Part shown: in pieces, positions 27,901 to 35,351 of the stretch | How positions within the stretch are numbered: the first letter of the stretch is position 1 | Layout: each line of letters opens with the position of its first letter | Assembly: GCA_020073605.1 (NCBI GenBank) | Contig: JAIQEW010000005.1 | Coordinates: 1 to 64,000 of the forward strand | DNA length: 64,000 nucleotides | Source: Terriglobia bacterium | Lineage (GTDB): Bacteria > Acidobacteriota > Terriglobia > Acidiferrales > UBA7541 | Direction: 5' to 3' | Made by a program: the position numbers and the translations under genes | The notes under the pieces: generated by a model | Databases searched by the model: none | Told to the model about the DNA's origin: nothing | What the model saw: only the letters and a program-made list of their open reading frames with translations

Positions 27901-29289
27901 CTCGTCCAGTCCATTGCGCTGCACTATGCGCACACCTATGCCGCCGATTCGAATTGGCTGCGCGCCACAGCCTCGCCCGGAGACCGCGTCCGCATCGGGG
28001 GCTTCACGAATTCGCAGATCCACGTGCTGGACATCACCGATCCACTCGCAATCAATCAGCTGGCAGGCACCGTGGGCTTCGATGGATCGAGCTTCGGCGT
28101 CATCCTCCGGGTCCCCGGCTTCCGAAGCACGGACCGCACGCTGCTCGCTTTCTCGGACGACCAGACGTCCGCGCCCGCGGCGCTTTCTTTCCACGCGCCC
28201 AGTTTCATCGACCGGTTCCAGTTGGGCGCTGACATCGTAGTCATCACGCATCCAGATTTTGAATCGAGCATCGCGCCGCTGGTGAAACTCCACCAGATGC
28301 AGGGAAATTCCGTGTCCGTGGTGACGACGGATGAAATCTTCGATGCATTCAACTACGGCGAGCGCAGCCCGTTTGCCCTCCGTGACTATCTCCAGATGGC
28401 GGCGTCGACCTGGCGCGTGCGTCCGCAAGCGGTGCTGCTGGTCGGCGACGCTTCGTTCGATCCGCGCAACTATCTGGGATTCGGCGGCTTCGATTTCGTG
28501 CCGACGCGCCTGATCCAAACGACTGCTTTCAAGACGGCTTCCGACGATTGGCTCACCGATTTCAAACAGACTGGCTTCGCCACGATACCCACCGGTCGGT
28601 TGCCGGTTCGCACGCCGGCTGACGCAGATCTCGTCGTGGCGAAGATCGTGGGGTACGAGCGCGGCTCATCTTCCGGAAGCTGGAATCAGCAGGCTTTCGT
28701 CATTGCCGACCAAAATATCGGCGTGGACTTTACGACCGAAGCCAATTCTGCGGCCGCGGCCTTGCTGCCTTCTCTGACGGTCACGAAGATCTTCGCCGAT
28801 GGCCAGGATCCCGCCGTCGCGAGGCAGCAGATACTTGCGGCGCTCAATAGCGGCGCGCTGCTGGTGGACTATCTTGGTCACGGATCGGAGGAGCAATGGT
28901 CCTTCGCCGACCTACTGGACAATGCTTCCGCCACCAGTCTTTCGAATGGCGACCGGCTGCCCGTGTACCTGATCATGGATTGCCTGAATGGGTTCTTCCA
29001 CGATGTCTATGCGACAAGCCTGTCCACTTCGCTGATGCTCGCGCCCAATGGCGGCGCTGTGGCCGTCTGGGCTTCTTCCGGATTCACCGACGCCGGACCG
29101 CAGGCAACGATGAACCAGGGTTTGCTGGGAGCTCTGGCCGCGAATCCCAGCGGACCGATCGGCAAAGCTATTCTGAGTGCCAAATCCGGAATCATGGACT
29201 CCGACGTGCGCCGCACCTGGATTCTCTTTGGCGATCCGGCGATGCGTTTGCAGTTCCCCACGCCCGCGCCGCACGCGGCAAAGCGCTAG
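21943..29289 (+). CDS. Giant fusion: signal-peptidase-like domain, DUF11 repeats, gingipain-like C25 protease
   Basis: One uninterrupted frame encodes about 2448 residues. Residues 1-130 resemble an ER/SipW-type signal peptidase: Ser37 (G-K-S-M-Q-P), His75 (L-L-H-R-V-I) and Asp92 (T-R-G-D-S). A hydrophobic segment at about 148-169 ends in A-P-A-A-A-Q-A, like an internal export signal. Three DUF11 repeats, a Gly-rich region of about 500 residues and four more DUF11 repeats follow. Next come an FN3-like module (about 1605-1710) and a Peptidase C25 region with His2313 (G-H-G-S-E) and Cys2347 (M-D-C-L-N-G). GTG 21943 has GGAGG upstream; ATG 21916 is an alternative. Separate ancestral genes may have fused. 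Confidence 0.8.
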   Translation: MPEPKSPVKIDSRKFAMVCEAALERGVKVRFRAHGKSMQPNVFDGDTVEVAPVAASETKRGDIALTRNERGYLLHRVIDWDAAAKTIVTRGDSGQQNDAPAQCVLGKVISIERNGRRESLEAPGTSLLHATRSLAHRLRRAAGHRARRYRAVLAPAILVLLPMLFCAAPAAAQADLSVSMSAAPNPVATGANITYTETVTNNGPGASTGATVTQSTPPGTLFQSATPPAGWTCGTTPAVGSTGTIICTATGTVNSGVAGNFTIVVSVSPETTAGSTITNTATVSETTSDPNSANNSASASVTVAGADLSMTQTASASVVAPGSTITYTETVTNNGPNSATSAVLYQQTPPNTTFTSMTFPAGWNCGTVPAVGGTGQVVCAATAALGSGTTSGSFTFVVTVGAGTAAGTTIVNSVDATSQTTDPISSNNATTTSTLVEIAADADLAVSMIASPTPVFVSSPIVYTIQISNLGLTSATGVILTDTLPASLASASATTTQGSCGAPSGGTITCNLGTVAYPLSSPITITLTGTTPGTATTMTNVAAVTSTSTDPVSTNDSVTVLTVVQPLVCATPGKDGAGGTLNAVVNTYYQAFNTAETVSAGATTFALGKAAGAPASQTPISSGDLLLIIQMQGAAINSTNTNSYGDGVPGDPGSGSTSLGNSGQFEFVTATNGVPLTGGTFNFRGTGAGGGLLNSYSNLAPTATAGQTRFQVIRVPQYTSATLSSGLAALPWNGTTGGVLAVDVASQLTLGGTVAVDANGFRGGGGRQLTGAPGTLSSDEVTLSTTAANASKGEGIAGTPHYLGNATLTGTVNTGVEGYPNGSFARGAPSNAGGGATDAHPTSNDQNSGGGGGANGGTGGTGGFGWSSAGIVGGFGGFPFPASTGAIVMGGGGGAGTNNNGTFWNPATDTGGNNAGVYSAGAAGGAIVIIHAGSVIGTGTITSNGQTARPVMNDGGGGGGAGGTIFIMANSGGLSGLTASAVGGNGGVTWPADAPGAFPGNRHGPGAGGGGGVIFASSAPGSVNVSGGTPGWSTLANDAYGATAGLPGLFASGVTITQTPGTQSGAYCAGADLAVTNSGVPSPVVPGNNITYTQTVTNGGSLDAVNAALTEAIPANTTFQSIAIAGAGAAGWSCSTPAVNGTGVITCTDADVPTGASGTATFTVVVKVNGGTATGTQIVDTVSVTSGTNDPNLANNKATVLTIVGAAGTANLLITNSGSPNPVLAGANITYTVVVTNNGPSTASTLAFTEAIPANTTLVSVAATSGTGGWTCAVGSISCTNPSFASGASTTFTVLVTVNGGTASGTVITSTANIASATTDPNPANNIATATVIVATAGQADLAITKTGTPNPVLAGNNITYTLTVKNNGPASASSVTLTDTLPANTTVVSITPPGGWTCPAPSGGTQTCTIASLAANTTATFTLVLNVTAGTPPGTTITNIATISSATGDPTSANNSSTTSATVASPTQADVAIIKTASPEPVNQGTNLTYTIQVTNNGPAVAQNVVVTDTLPGEVTFTSVSIPASQGTCSQASGTVTCNLGSLSVGGLVIITINVNAGTFSSATLSSNTATVTSSTSDPNLTNNSSTAITTIQSPTAVDLISFRALMRPNGGVVLEWQTREETRNLGFHIYREDAQGRHHLDESPIAGSALFLRGGQPQHHAKTYQWTDPQGGAEASYWLEDLDLNGTRTLHGPVFADSAAQSSEPVAQARLLTQMNQVIAQAPVQGAVAPAQLVRALAVPRPMIPALARDQSPVSLNGLPAVKISVTSEGWYRVTRSQLAAAGLPSGADARTLQLYAEGIEQPLLILGRQSGPLGPNDSIEFYGTGIDTPFSGKRVYWLVRGSRPGKRIATVPAAASGTSSDPSFPFTVLFEQRTTYFAALLNGENKDNFFGAIVTSEPVDQAITVAHVDPSSSLPVTLDVTLQGVTDGQPHSVSVAFNGAPIGELDFADQKNATNTFAVNSSLLQDGSNTVTLKALGGDNDVSLVQSIALHYAHTYAADSNWLRATASPGDRVRIGGFTNSQIHVLDITDPLAINQLAGTVGFDGSSFGVILRVPGFRSTDRTLLAFSDDQTSAPAALSFHAPSFIDRFQLGADIVVITHPDFESSIAPLVKLHQMQGNSVSVVTTDEIFDAFNYGERSPFALRDYLQMAASTWRVRPQAVLLVGDASFDPRNYLGFGGFDFVPTRLIQTTAFKTASDDWLTDFKQTGFATIPTGRLPVRTPADADLVVAKIVGYERGSSSGSWNQQAFVIADQNIGVDFTTEANSAAAALLPSLTVTKIFADGQDPAVARQQILAALNSGALLVDYLGHGSEEQWSFADLLDNASATSLSNGDRLPVYLIMDCLNGFFHDVYATSLSTSLMLAPNGGAVAVWASSGFTDAGPQATMNQGLLGALAANPSGPIGKAILSAKSGIMDSDVRRTWILFGDPAMRLQFPTPAPHAAKR
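22462..23640 (+). repeat. Three tandem DUF11-type repeats (coding)
   Basis: Units begin at about 22462, 22858 and 23266, spaced close to 400 bp. Each opens A-D-L-[SA]-x-S/T-x, has N-P-V or equivalent, then I-T-Y-T-x-T-V-T-N-N-G-P, and ends with a T-S-x-T-x-D-P-x-S-x-N-[ND] segment. These are secreted beta-sandwich modules. Confidence 0.85.
25153..26729 (+). repeat. Four tandem DUF11-type repeats (coding)
   Basis: Units begin at 25153, 25570, 25960 and 26350, spaced about 390-417 bp. They share P-x-P-V-x-x-G-x-N-[IL]-T-Y-T and x-D-P-N-x-x-N-N-x-x-T. The middle copies are more alike than those of the first block, suggesting more recent duplication. Confidence 0.85.
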
Positions 29290-29362
29290 AACTCCTCCGC
29301 AACCTGTTCAGCGTTCGTTCGGGTATTGATCTTCGCCTTCGCGAGTGGCATCGTTGGTTCTC

Positions 29363-29803
29363 ATGGCCTCCAAGGCTCAGCACTCGAGCAGTTCTTTCAC
29401 GCGCACGCTTGCCATCAAGACCTCGCGCCGCACGGAACTCAAGGATGTAACGGCTGTAATCGAGGCAGCGGTGCGCGAGTCCGGGTGCGCCGACGGCGTC
29501 TGCCATCTGTATGTCCCGCACACCACCGCCGGCGTTCTCATCAACGAAGGCGACGATCCCGCGGTGGCTCGCGATATCGAAGCTGCGCTCGACCGTATGG
29601 TCCCGCACACCGCCGCCTACACGCACGCCGAAGGCAACGCCGATTCGCACATCAAGACGGCGCTCGTGGGTTCGTCCGAGACCATCTTGATCGAAAGCGG
29701 GCGGTTGTCGCTCGGGCGCTGGCAATCCGTCTTCTTCGCCGAGTTCGATGGCCCGCGCACGCGCGAGTTGCGCGTCAAGGTCGTCCCGGATCCCGCGAGC
29801 TGA
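29363..29803 (+). CDS. YjbQ/UPF0047 family protein
   Basis: The product of about 146 residues has the UPF0047 motifs C-H-L-Y-V-P-H-T-T-A-G-V-L-I-N-E, H-A-E-G-N-A-D-S-H-I-K-T-A-L-V-G-S-S and G-R-W-Q-S-V-F-F-A-E-F-D-G-P-R. The conserved histidines form the metal-like site of the family. YjbQ has weak thiamin-phosphate synthase activity in E. coli, but its main role is unsettled. ATG 29363 gives a normal length; GTG 29345 would add six residues. It is followed by era after 54 bp. Confidence 0.9.
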   Translation: MASKAQHSSSSFTRTLAIKTSRRTELKDVTAVIEAAVRESGCADGVCHLYVPHTTAGVLINEGDDPAVARDIEAALDRMVPHTAAYTHAEGNADSHIKTALVGSSETILIESGRLSLGRWQSVFFAEFDGPRTRELRVKVVPDPAS

Positions 29804-29857
29804 GGCCGCCGCGAAGAATCGGCCTGCTCGACACCACTTAGCGTACAATTTGCTCTC

Positions 29858-30787
29858 ATGTCCTTCCGAGCGGGATTCGTCGCGATTGTCGGCCGCCCCA
29901 ACGCGGGCAAATCGACGCTCGTGAACACGCTGGTGGGACGCAAGGTCGCGATCGTCTCGCCCCGGCCCCAGACTACCCGCAACCGCATTCAGGGAATCCT
30001 GAACCGCGACGATGCGCAGATCGTTTTGATCGATACTCCCGGCATTCACAAACCGGCGAATGCCCTCAGCCGCCAGATGATGGACGAGCTGGACCAGGCG
30101 CTCGATGGGATCGACATCCTTTCGCTGATTGTGGACGCCTCTGCGGAATTCGGCGGGGGCGACCGTTACTCGATCGAGTGGGTGAGGCGCTTCGCCGGGC
30201 CGGTATTTCTGTTGCTGAACAAGGTGGATAGGGTCAAGAAGCCGCTGCTGCTTCCGCTGATCGACCGCTACCAGAAACTCTTCGAGTTCGCTGAGATTTT
30301 CGCGATTTCGGCGCTCACCGGAGAGGGCTGCCTCGATCTCGTGAACGGTTGGCTCGCGCGGCTGCCCGAGGCGCCGCCCTTCTTTCCCCCGGACCAGTTC
30401 ACGGACCAGCCGGAGCGCTTCCTGGTCGCCGAGATGATCCGCGAAAAAGCTATCCTGGCGACGCGCGAAGAAGTGCCGCACGCGATCGCCGTGCTAGTCG
30501 ATACGTTCGAGGAAACGCAGGACCTGATCAAGATTCGCGCCACGATTTACGTCGAGCGCGAAGGTCAGAAGGGAATTCTGATCGGGAAGGGCGGCCAGAC
30601 GATGAAGAAGATCGGGACGCTGGCGCGGAAGGAAATCGAATCCGTCCTCGGCGCGCACGTCTTCCTCGAGCTCTTCGTCAAGGTTCAGGCCAACTGGCGC
30701 CAGAATCCCGCGCTGGTCCGCCAGCTCGATTGGCGCCGCCAGCTCGAACAGCTCGGCGAAATGCAGCAGGAAGAGACCGAGCGCTAG
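29858..30787 (+). CDS. era: GTPase Era
   Basis: The 309-residue protein has the G1 motif G-R-P-N-A-G-K-S-T near residue 12, the Era-specific P-Q-T-T-R-N-R-I-Q-G-I, G3 D-T-P-G-I-H, G4 N-K-V-D, and a C-terminal KH domain (I-L-I-G-K-G-G-Q-T-M-K-K-I-G near residue 243). Era binds the 3' end of 16S rRNA and assists 30S assembly. Its stop (TAG) shares a CTAG palindrome with the convergent gene on the minus strand, so the two genes overlap by 4 bp. Confidence 0.96.
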   Translation: MSFRAGFVAIVGRPNAGKSTLVNTLVGRKVAIVSPRPQTTRNRIQGILNRDDAQIVLIDTPGIHKPANALSRQMMDELDQALDGIDILSLIVDASAEFGGGDRYSIEWVRRFAGPVFLLLNKVDRVKKPLLLPLIDRYQKLFEFAEIFAISALTGEGCLDLVNGWLARLPEAPPFFPPDQFTDQPERFLVAEMIREKAILATREEVPHAIAVLVDTFEETQDLIKIRATIYVEREGQKGILIGKGGQTMKKIGTLARKEIESVLGAHVFLELFVKVQANWRQNPALVRQLDWRRQLEQLGEMQQEETER

Positions 30788-31752
30788 GGCGTCACGACGT
30801 CGAGATCGTGGGCGACCGCGACCTTCCCGCCATAGCCTTTCTTCAGAGCCGCGAGCAGGTCTGCCTCCGTGGCGCCCGCCATGATTGCAAGATGCGTCGT
30901 CACCAGTGTTTTCGCGTGCGCGCGCGTGGCGATGTCGGCAAGCTGCTCCGCCGAAGTATGAAACGTGGCCATGTACTTTATCCAATGCTCCGGCAAATGC
31001 ACCGTACTGGTCGGCACACCGAAGTACACCTCGTGGATCAGCAGGTCGCATCCGTTGCACGCTTGCACGATGCTTTCCGCGGGGGCGGTGTCTCCGGAAA
31101 AGACGATGCTCTTGCCGCCCGCGTCGAACCGGTAGCCGAGAGCCAGCGGCCAGCTTCCGTGCGGCACGGCGAATGCCGTCACCTTGACGTTCGCATCCTG
31201 ATATACGACGCCCGGCTTTATTTCGTGCGCATTCACCTTGTATCCGGTCGTGTTCCCTTGCTCCAGTCCGGTGATGCGAATGCGAATGTCTTCCGTGTAT
31301 GCCTTGAGGATGTTTTCCGCCATCGCCGCAATTCCCGGCGGCCCGTATAGTTCGAGCGGAGCTGTCCGGCCCATCACCCACGGAGTCAGAATGAGGTCGG
31401 GCAAACCGATCGTGTGGTCCGAGTGGAGGTGGGAAACGAACGCGATGCCGAGCCCGCGCGGATTGAGTTCCTGAGTTCCTTTCGCATACGCCGCGTTTGC
31501 CTGCCGCACGATGCCGACTCCGACATCCACAAGGTAGGCTTTGCCTCCGGCAATCACAGCCAGGCTCGGCCCCTGGCGGTTCGGAGTGGGTCCGGGCGTG
31601 CCTGTCCCGAGGAAGACGACGAAGGGCGCCTTCTGCGCTTCAGCGCGTTCGCCGCTTGGCGCTTGGCCGGACGACGCGCGAACCAAGAGAACGCTCGCGG
31701 TCAGGCCGAGCGCGACGCAGAGTATCCAGATTCGCGTGGATCGATTTGGCAT
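30784..31752 (-). CDS. Exported MBL-fold hydrolase (RNase Z/arylsulfatase-like)
   Basis: The 322-residue product starts with a signal peptide (M-P-N-R-S-T-R-I-W-I-L-C-V-A-L-G-L). The metallo-beta-lactamase motif H-L-H-S-D-H lies near residue 110, D-T-A-P with F-S-G-D near 215, and a late T-H-L-A. The overall pattern resembles AtsA-type arylsulfatases and RNase Z, but the signal peptide argues against an RNase role. ATG 31752 is preferred to GTG 31758. It converges with era and is tail to head with the NtrX gene (22-bp gap). Confidence 0.8.
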   Translation of the reverse strand: MPNRSTRIWILCVALGLTASVLLVRASSGQAPSGERAEAQKAPFVVFLGTGTPGPTPNRQGPSLAVIAGGKAYLVDVGVGIVRQANAAYAKGTQELNPRGLGIAFVSHLHSDHTIGLPDLILTPWVMGRTAPLELYGPPGIAAMAENILKAYTEDIRIRITGLEQGNTTGYKVNAHEIKPGVVYQDANVKVTAFAVPHGSWPLALGYRFDAGGKSIVFSGDTAPAESIVQACNGCDLLIHEVYFGVPTSTVHLPEHWIKYMATFHTSAEQLADIATRAHAKTLVTTHLAIMAGATEADLLAALKKGYGGKVAVAHDLDVVTP

Positions 31753-31774
31753 TCTCACAGTATCGGCCTTCCTC

Positions 31775-33133
31775 TCACGACGCCTTGGACGGCGCGATCC
31801 CGAGCGAACGCATCTTGCGATATAGATGGCTCCGCTCGAGTCCCAGCGCCGAGGCCGTCTTGGTCATGTTCCAGCGGTTTTCTTCCAGCTTCCGCAGCAC
31901 AAACTCACGCTCGTACGCCGACCGCGCCTCCTGCAGGCTCTCGTAGGGTTTCTGCGGGCTTTTCGACGCGCCACGAAACAGCTCAGGCGGCAGATGATGC
32001 GGCTCGATCCGCGGCGAGGGACACATGATCACCAGCCGCTCGACCAAATTCTTTAATTCGCGGACGTTCCCCGGCCAGGGATACGCGAGCAGCACTTCCA
32101 TCGCCGGCGGCGTGAACTCCTTGGGCTTCTTGCCGTACGCCTCGCAGAACTCCTTCAGGAAGTGCGCGGCTAGGATCGGAATGTCTTCCGTGCGCTCGCG
32201 AAGCGCCGGGACGTAGAAGGGAATCACGTTGAGGCGGTAAAACAGGTCCTCGCGGAACGCGTTTCGGCCGATTTCCTCTTCGAGTTTCTTGTTCGTTGCC
32301 GCAATCACGCGGACGTCCACCGCCACCGGCTGATTCGACCCGAGCGGCTCGACGCGCTGCTCCTCGAGCACGCGCAAAACTTTGGACTGCGTTTTCAGGC
32401 TCATGTCTCCGACTTCGTCGAGGAAAAGCGTCCCGCCGTCGGCCTTTTGGAACTTTCCGACTTTGTCTTCGCTCGCGCCCGTGAAGCTGCCCTTGCGATG
32501 GCCGAACATCTCGGATTCGATCAGCTCCTCGGGAATTGCCGCGCAATTTACTTCGACGAACGGTTTGCCACTCCGCTGGCTGCTCGCGTGGAGGGCCCGC
32601 GCCACGAGTTCCTTGCCCGTGCCGCTCTCTCCGTAGATCAGCACGCGCCCGGTCGTTGGGGCGGTAAGCGCAATCTGCTGCCGCAGCGCCTTCATGGGCA
32701 CGCTCGCGCCGAGGATCTGATGGCGTTCTTCGAGTTCCGCGCGCAAGCTGCGGTTTTCGTCCTCCAGACGCAGGTATTCGAGCGCGTTGCGGACGACCAG
32801 CACGATCTTCTCGAGGGAGAGCGGCTTCTCGACGAAATCGAACGCCCCCAGCTTCGTCGCGCGCACGGCGGCCTCGATGTTCGCGTGTCCGGAAATCATG
32901 ACGACCATCGGCGCCCCGTCCTGCGCTTGCAAACGCTCCAGGGTTTCGAGTCCGTCGATCTTCGGGAGCCAAACGTCCAGCAGAACCAAATCGAAGTGGC
33001 GGCGCTCGACCAGCTCGAGGCACTCCTCGCCCGATGCAACGGCCTCGACTTCGTAACCCTCGTCGCGCAGAAGCGCTCCGAGCGATTCGCGGATCCCGCT
33101 CTCGTCATCTACGATCAGTATGCTGGCTGGCAT
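31775..33133 (-). CDS. ntrX: Sigma-54-dependent response regulator, NtrX-like
   Basis: The 452-residue protein has a REC domain (D-D-E near residue 9, Asp in L-L-D-V-W-L-P near 53, Lys in V-E-K-P near 103) and an AAA+ domain with Walker A G-E-S-G-T-G-K-E and Walker B L-F-L-D-E-V. A Fis-type helix-turn-helix closes the protein (A-S-A-L-G-L-E-R-S-H-L-Y-R-K). The sigma-54 contact loop reads G-S-F-T-G-A instead of G-A-F-T-G-A. It is downstream of an NtrY-like kinase and should be phosphorylated by it to activate sigma-54 promoters. Confidence 0.9.
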   Translation of the reverse strand: MPASILIVDDESGIRESLGALLRDEGYEVEAVASGEECLELVERRHFDLVLLDVWLPKIDGLETLERLQAQDGAPMVVMISGHANIEAAVRATKLGAFDFVEKPLSLEKIVLVVRNALEYLRLEDENRSLRAELEERHQILGASVPMKALRQQIALTAPTTGRVLIYGESGTGKELVARALHASSQRSGKPFVEVNCAAIPEELIESEMFGHRKGSFTGASEDKVGKFQKADGGTLFLDEVGDMSLKTQSKVLRVLEEQRVEPLGSNQPVAVDVRVIAATNKKLEEEIGRNAFREDLFYRLNVIPFYVPALRERTEDIPILAAHFLKEFCEAYGKKPKEFTPPAMEVLLAYPWPGNVRELKNLVERLVIMCPSPRIEPHHLPPELFRGASKSPQKPYESLQEARSAYEREFVLRKLEENRWNMTKTASALGLERSHLYRKMRSLGIAPSKAS

Positions 33134-33146
33134 ATTCTAGGTGTCT

Positions 33147-35351
33147 TCATCCTGCCTGAGTGGGCACGCTTACTTCTGTCGCCGGGAATCGGATCACGAA
33201 CCGCGTGCCCGTCGGAAAATTGTCCTCCACGCGAATCGTGCCGTTGTGCTCGGCGATGATGCGGCTTGCGATCGCGAGCCCCAATCCGGTTCCGCGGTCC
33301 TTGGTCGAGAAGTGGGGCAGAAAAAGCTTTTCTTTGTCGGCGGGCGAGATTCCCTGGCCGCTGTCGGAAACTTCTATTTCAACCGCGTCGCCGTCGCCCT
33401 CCGCCCGAGTGGCTATGAGCAGCCGCCGAATCGAGGACCCTTCCATGGCTTCGGCCGCGTTGTCGATCAGGTTCGCGACCACCTGGCGTATCAACTCCGC
33501 GTCGGCCTTCACTGGCGGCAGCGAGGCGGCGAGTTCGGTCGAGACGCTGACGCCGTCGAGGCGCCCATGGAATAGTTCGAGCGCGCTTTCGACGATCGAA
33601 TTCACGTCGGCCGGGGCAAGGCGCGCTGCGGGGAACCGCGCGAACTTGGAGAACTCATCCACCAGGGATTCGAGCGTATGCACCTCGCGTTCGATCAGCC
33701 CCGCACATTCCGCAACTAGTTTTTCGAATTCCGAACGAGCCTCAGCGGGCCTTGAGCCAACCGACCGGTCCAGATAGCGAAGAAGCCTTTGCGCGGAAAG
33801 TTGGACCGGCGTCAGCGGATTCTTGATTTCGTGCGCGATCCGCTGCGCCACCTCCTGCCACGCGGCGGCCTTCTGCGCCTGCAGCAAGTTGGTCAAATCG
33901 TCGATGACGACGACGAATCCGGGGTTTGAACGCCGCGGCCCAAGCGAACTCACTGTCACCGCCGCGCGTACCAGCCGGCCGCCCGTCGCGATCTCAATTT
34001 CTTGCGAGGCTGCTCCCATGCGCAGCGACCGGCGCATCAGGTGCAGCACGGCCCGCGCCGCTTCCTCGCCTACCAGCTCGGGCAGCGTGTGCGCTTCGCG
34101 CGCGGACTCTCCGAGAATCGTGACGACCGCCGAATTCACGCGCGCAACATCGCCGGACGCATCGAGCGAGACAACGCCGGTGGGCACATTTTCCAGAATC
34201 GCTTCCATCAGCTTCCGCCGCCCCTCGCGCTCTTCGATCGCCTGTTCCAGGCTCTGCGTGAACTCGTTGATCTGCCGCCGTCCTTCGCCGAGCTGGTCGG
34301 TCATGCGGTTGAACGAGCGGACCAGCGTGCCGAGCTCGTCCTGCGCTTGCACTTCGATCCGATGGTCGAAATTGCCCCGGGAAATTTCCCGCGTGGCCTC
34401 GGCGAGCGCCTGGATCGGCACCGTTACCTGCTTGGAAAGAAACAGCGCCACCCACATGGTCGTGAACAGCAGCACCAGTGTGATCAGCATCAAGGCGGCC
34501 AAAAGGTTGCGTTTGTAGGCGCGCAACTGCTGTTTCTGCTCCAGGTAGGTCCTCGTCTGCGTTTCGATTGCCGCGTAGCGTTCCAGAAAGTCGTCCGGGA
34601 GGCGCGACGCCACGTAGAGCGTCCCTTCTTTCCAGGGAGCGCTTCCCACCAGGTAGAGCTGGCCGTTCGCCTTCCAGACTTGCGCGCCGCTCCCGATGGC
34701 CTGTGCAAACTTGGGCGAGAGCGCGTCCAGAGTCTGGTCGGCGCCCGTGACGGCGGTCTTGCGTTTAACCGATGGCTTCGCGAGAACGGCGCTGGAGGTC
34801 ACGATACCTTTGGCGTCGGCGACCCAGTACGCGTCGGCCGCTTCACCGATGGAAAGGGAATTCTCGTTCAGCCAGCCGTGCGAAGCCGCAGCCGCCGCGA
34901 GCCCGTTGAGGCGGTCGAACTCGGATTGCCCGAAGCTGGTGAGCAGGATTTGGCTCTGTTCGTTGGCGGTTTCGAGCGGGCGGGGAAACCACGTGTTCAG
35001 CGTCCGGTTCACGAGCGCATAGCTGAAGAAGAATAGGAACACAACCGGCAGGAGCGACACGCCCATCGCGCCCAGCACCATCTTCACCTTGAAACGCGAA
35101 CCCAGCTGCCCGCTCCGCCGCTCGATCACAAGCCGCACCAGGCTGCGCGTCAAAATGAGGCCGAAAATGAGGAGCGCGACCGCGAGCAGCGTCGAAAGCG
35201 CGAAGAAGACCGAAAAGGCGCCTCGCTGATCCGGTTGGAATGGCGCCCTGAAAGACCCCAGCGTGATCACAGCCGCAGCCAGCATCGCCACGATGATGCC
35301 GCCCACGATGGGCCACCAATGGCGCTTGTGCGGCTGAGTGGGTACGCTCAC
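33147..35351 (-). CDS. ntrY: Sensor histidine kinase, NtrY-like
   Basis: The 734-residue protein has N-terminal membrane helices (residues about 10-110), an extracytoplasmic segment, another helix near 300, and HAMP and PAS domains. The phosphorylation site is in R-I-A-H-E-I-K-N-P-L-T-P (about residue 505). The ATP-binding domain has N-L-I-D-N-A-A-E and D-S-G-Q-G-I plus G-T-G-L-G-L-A-I. This is the NtrY order. The start is GTG 35351, overlapping the stop of the upstream glycosylase gene by GTGA; longer upstream frames have no support. It pairs with the NtrX gene 13 bp downstream. Confidence 0.9.
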   Translation of the reverse strand: MSVPTQPHKRHWWPIVGGIIVAMLAAAVITLGSFRAPFQPDQRGAFSVFFALSTLLAVALLIFGLILTRSLVRLVIERRSGQLGSRFKVKMVLGAMGVSLLPVVFLFFFSYALVNRTLNTWFPRPLETANEQSQILLTSFGQSEFDRLNGLAAAAASHGWLNENSLSIGEAADAYWVADAKGIVTSSAVLAKPSVKRKTAVTGADQTLDALSPKFAQAIGSGAQVWKANGQLYLVGSAPWKEGTLYVASRLPDDFLERYAAIETQTRTYLEQKQQLRAYKRNLLAALMLITLVLLFTTMWVALFLSKQVTVPIQALAEATREISRGNFDHRIEVQAQDELGTLVRSFNRMTDQLGEGRRQINEFTQSLEQAIEEREGRRKLMEAILENVPTGVVSLDASGDVARVNSAVVTILGESAREAHTLPELVGEEAARAVLHLMRRSLRMGAASQEIEIATGGRLVRAAVTVSSLGPRRSNPGFVVVIDDLTNLLQAQKAAAWQEVAQRIAHEIKNPLTPVQLSAQRLLRYLDRSVGSRPAEARSEFEKLVAECAGLIEREVHTLESLVDEFSKFARFPAARLAPADVNSIVESALELFHGRLDGVSVSTELAASLPPVKADAELIRQVVANLIDNAAEAMEGSSIRRLLIATRAEGDGDAVEIEVSDSGQGISPADKEKLFLPHFSTKDRGTGLGLAIASRIIAEHNGTIRVEDNFPTGTRFVIRFPATEVSVPTQAG

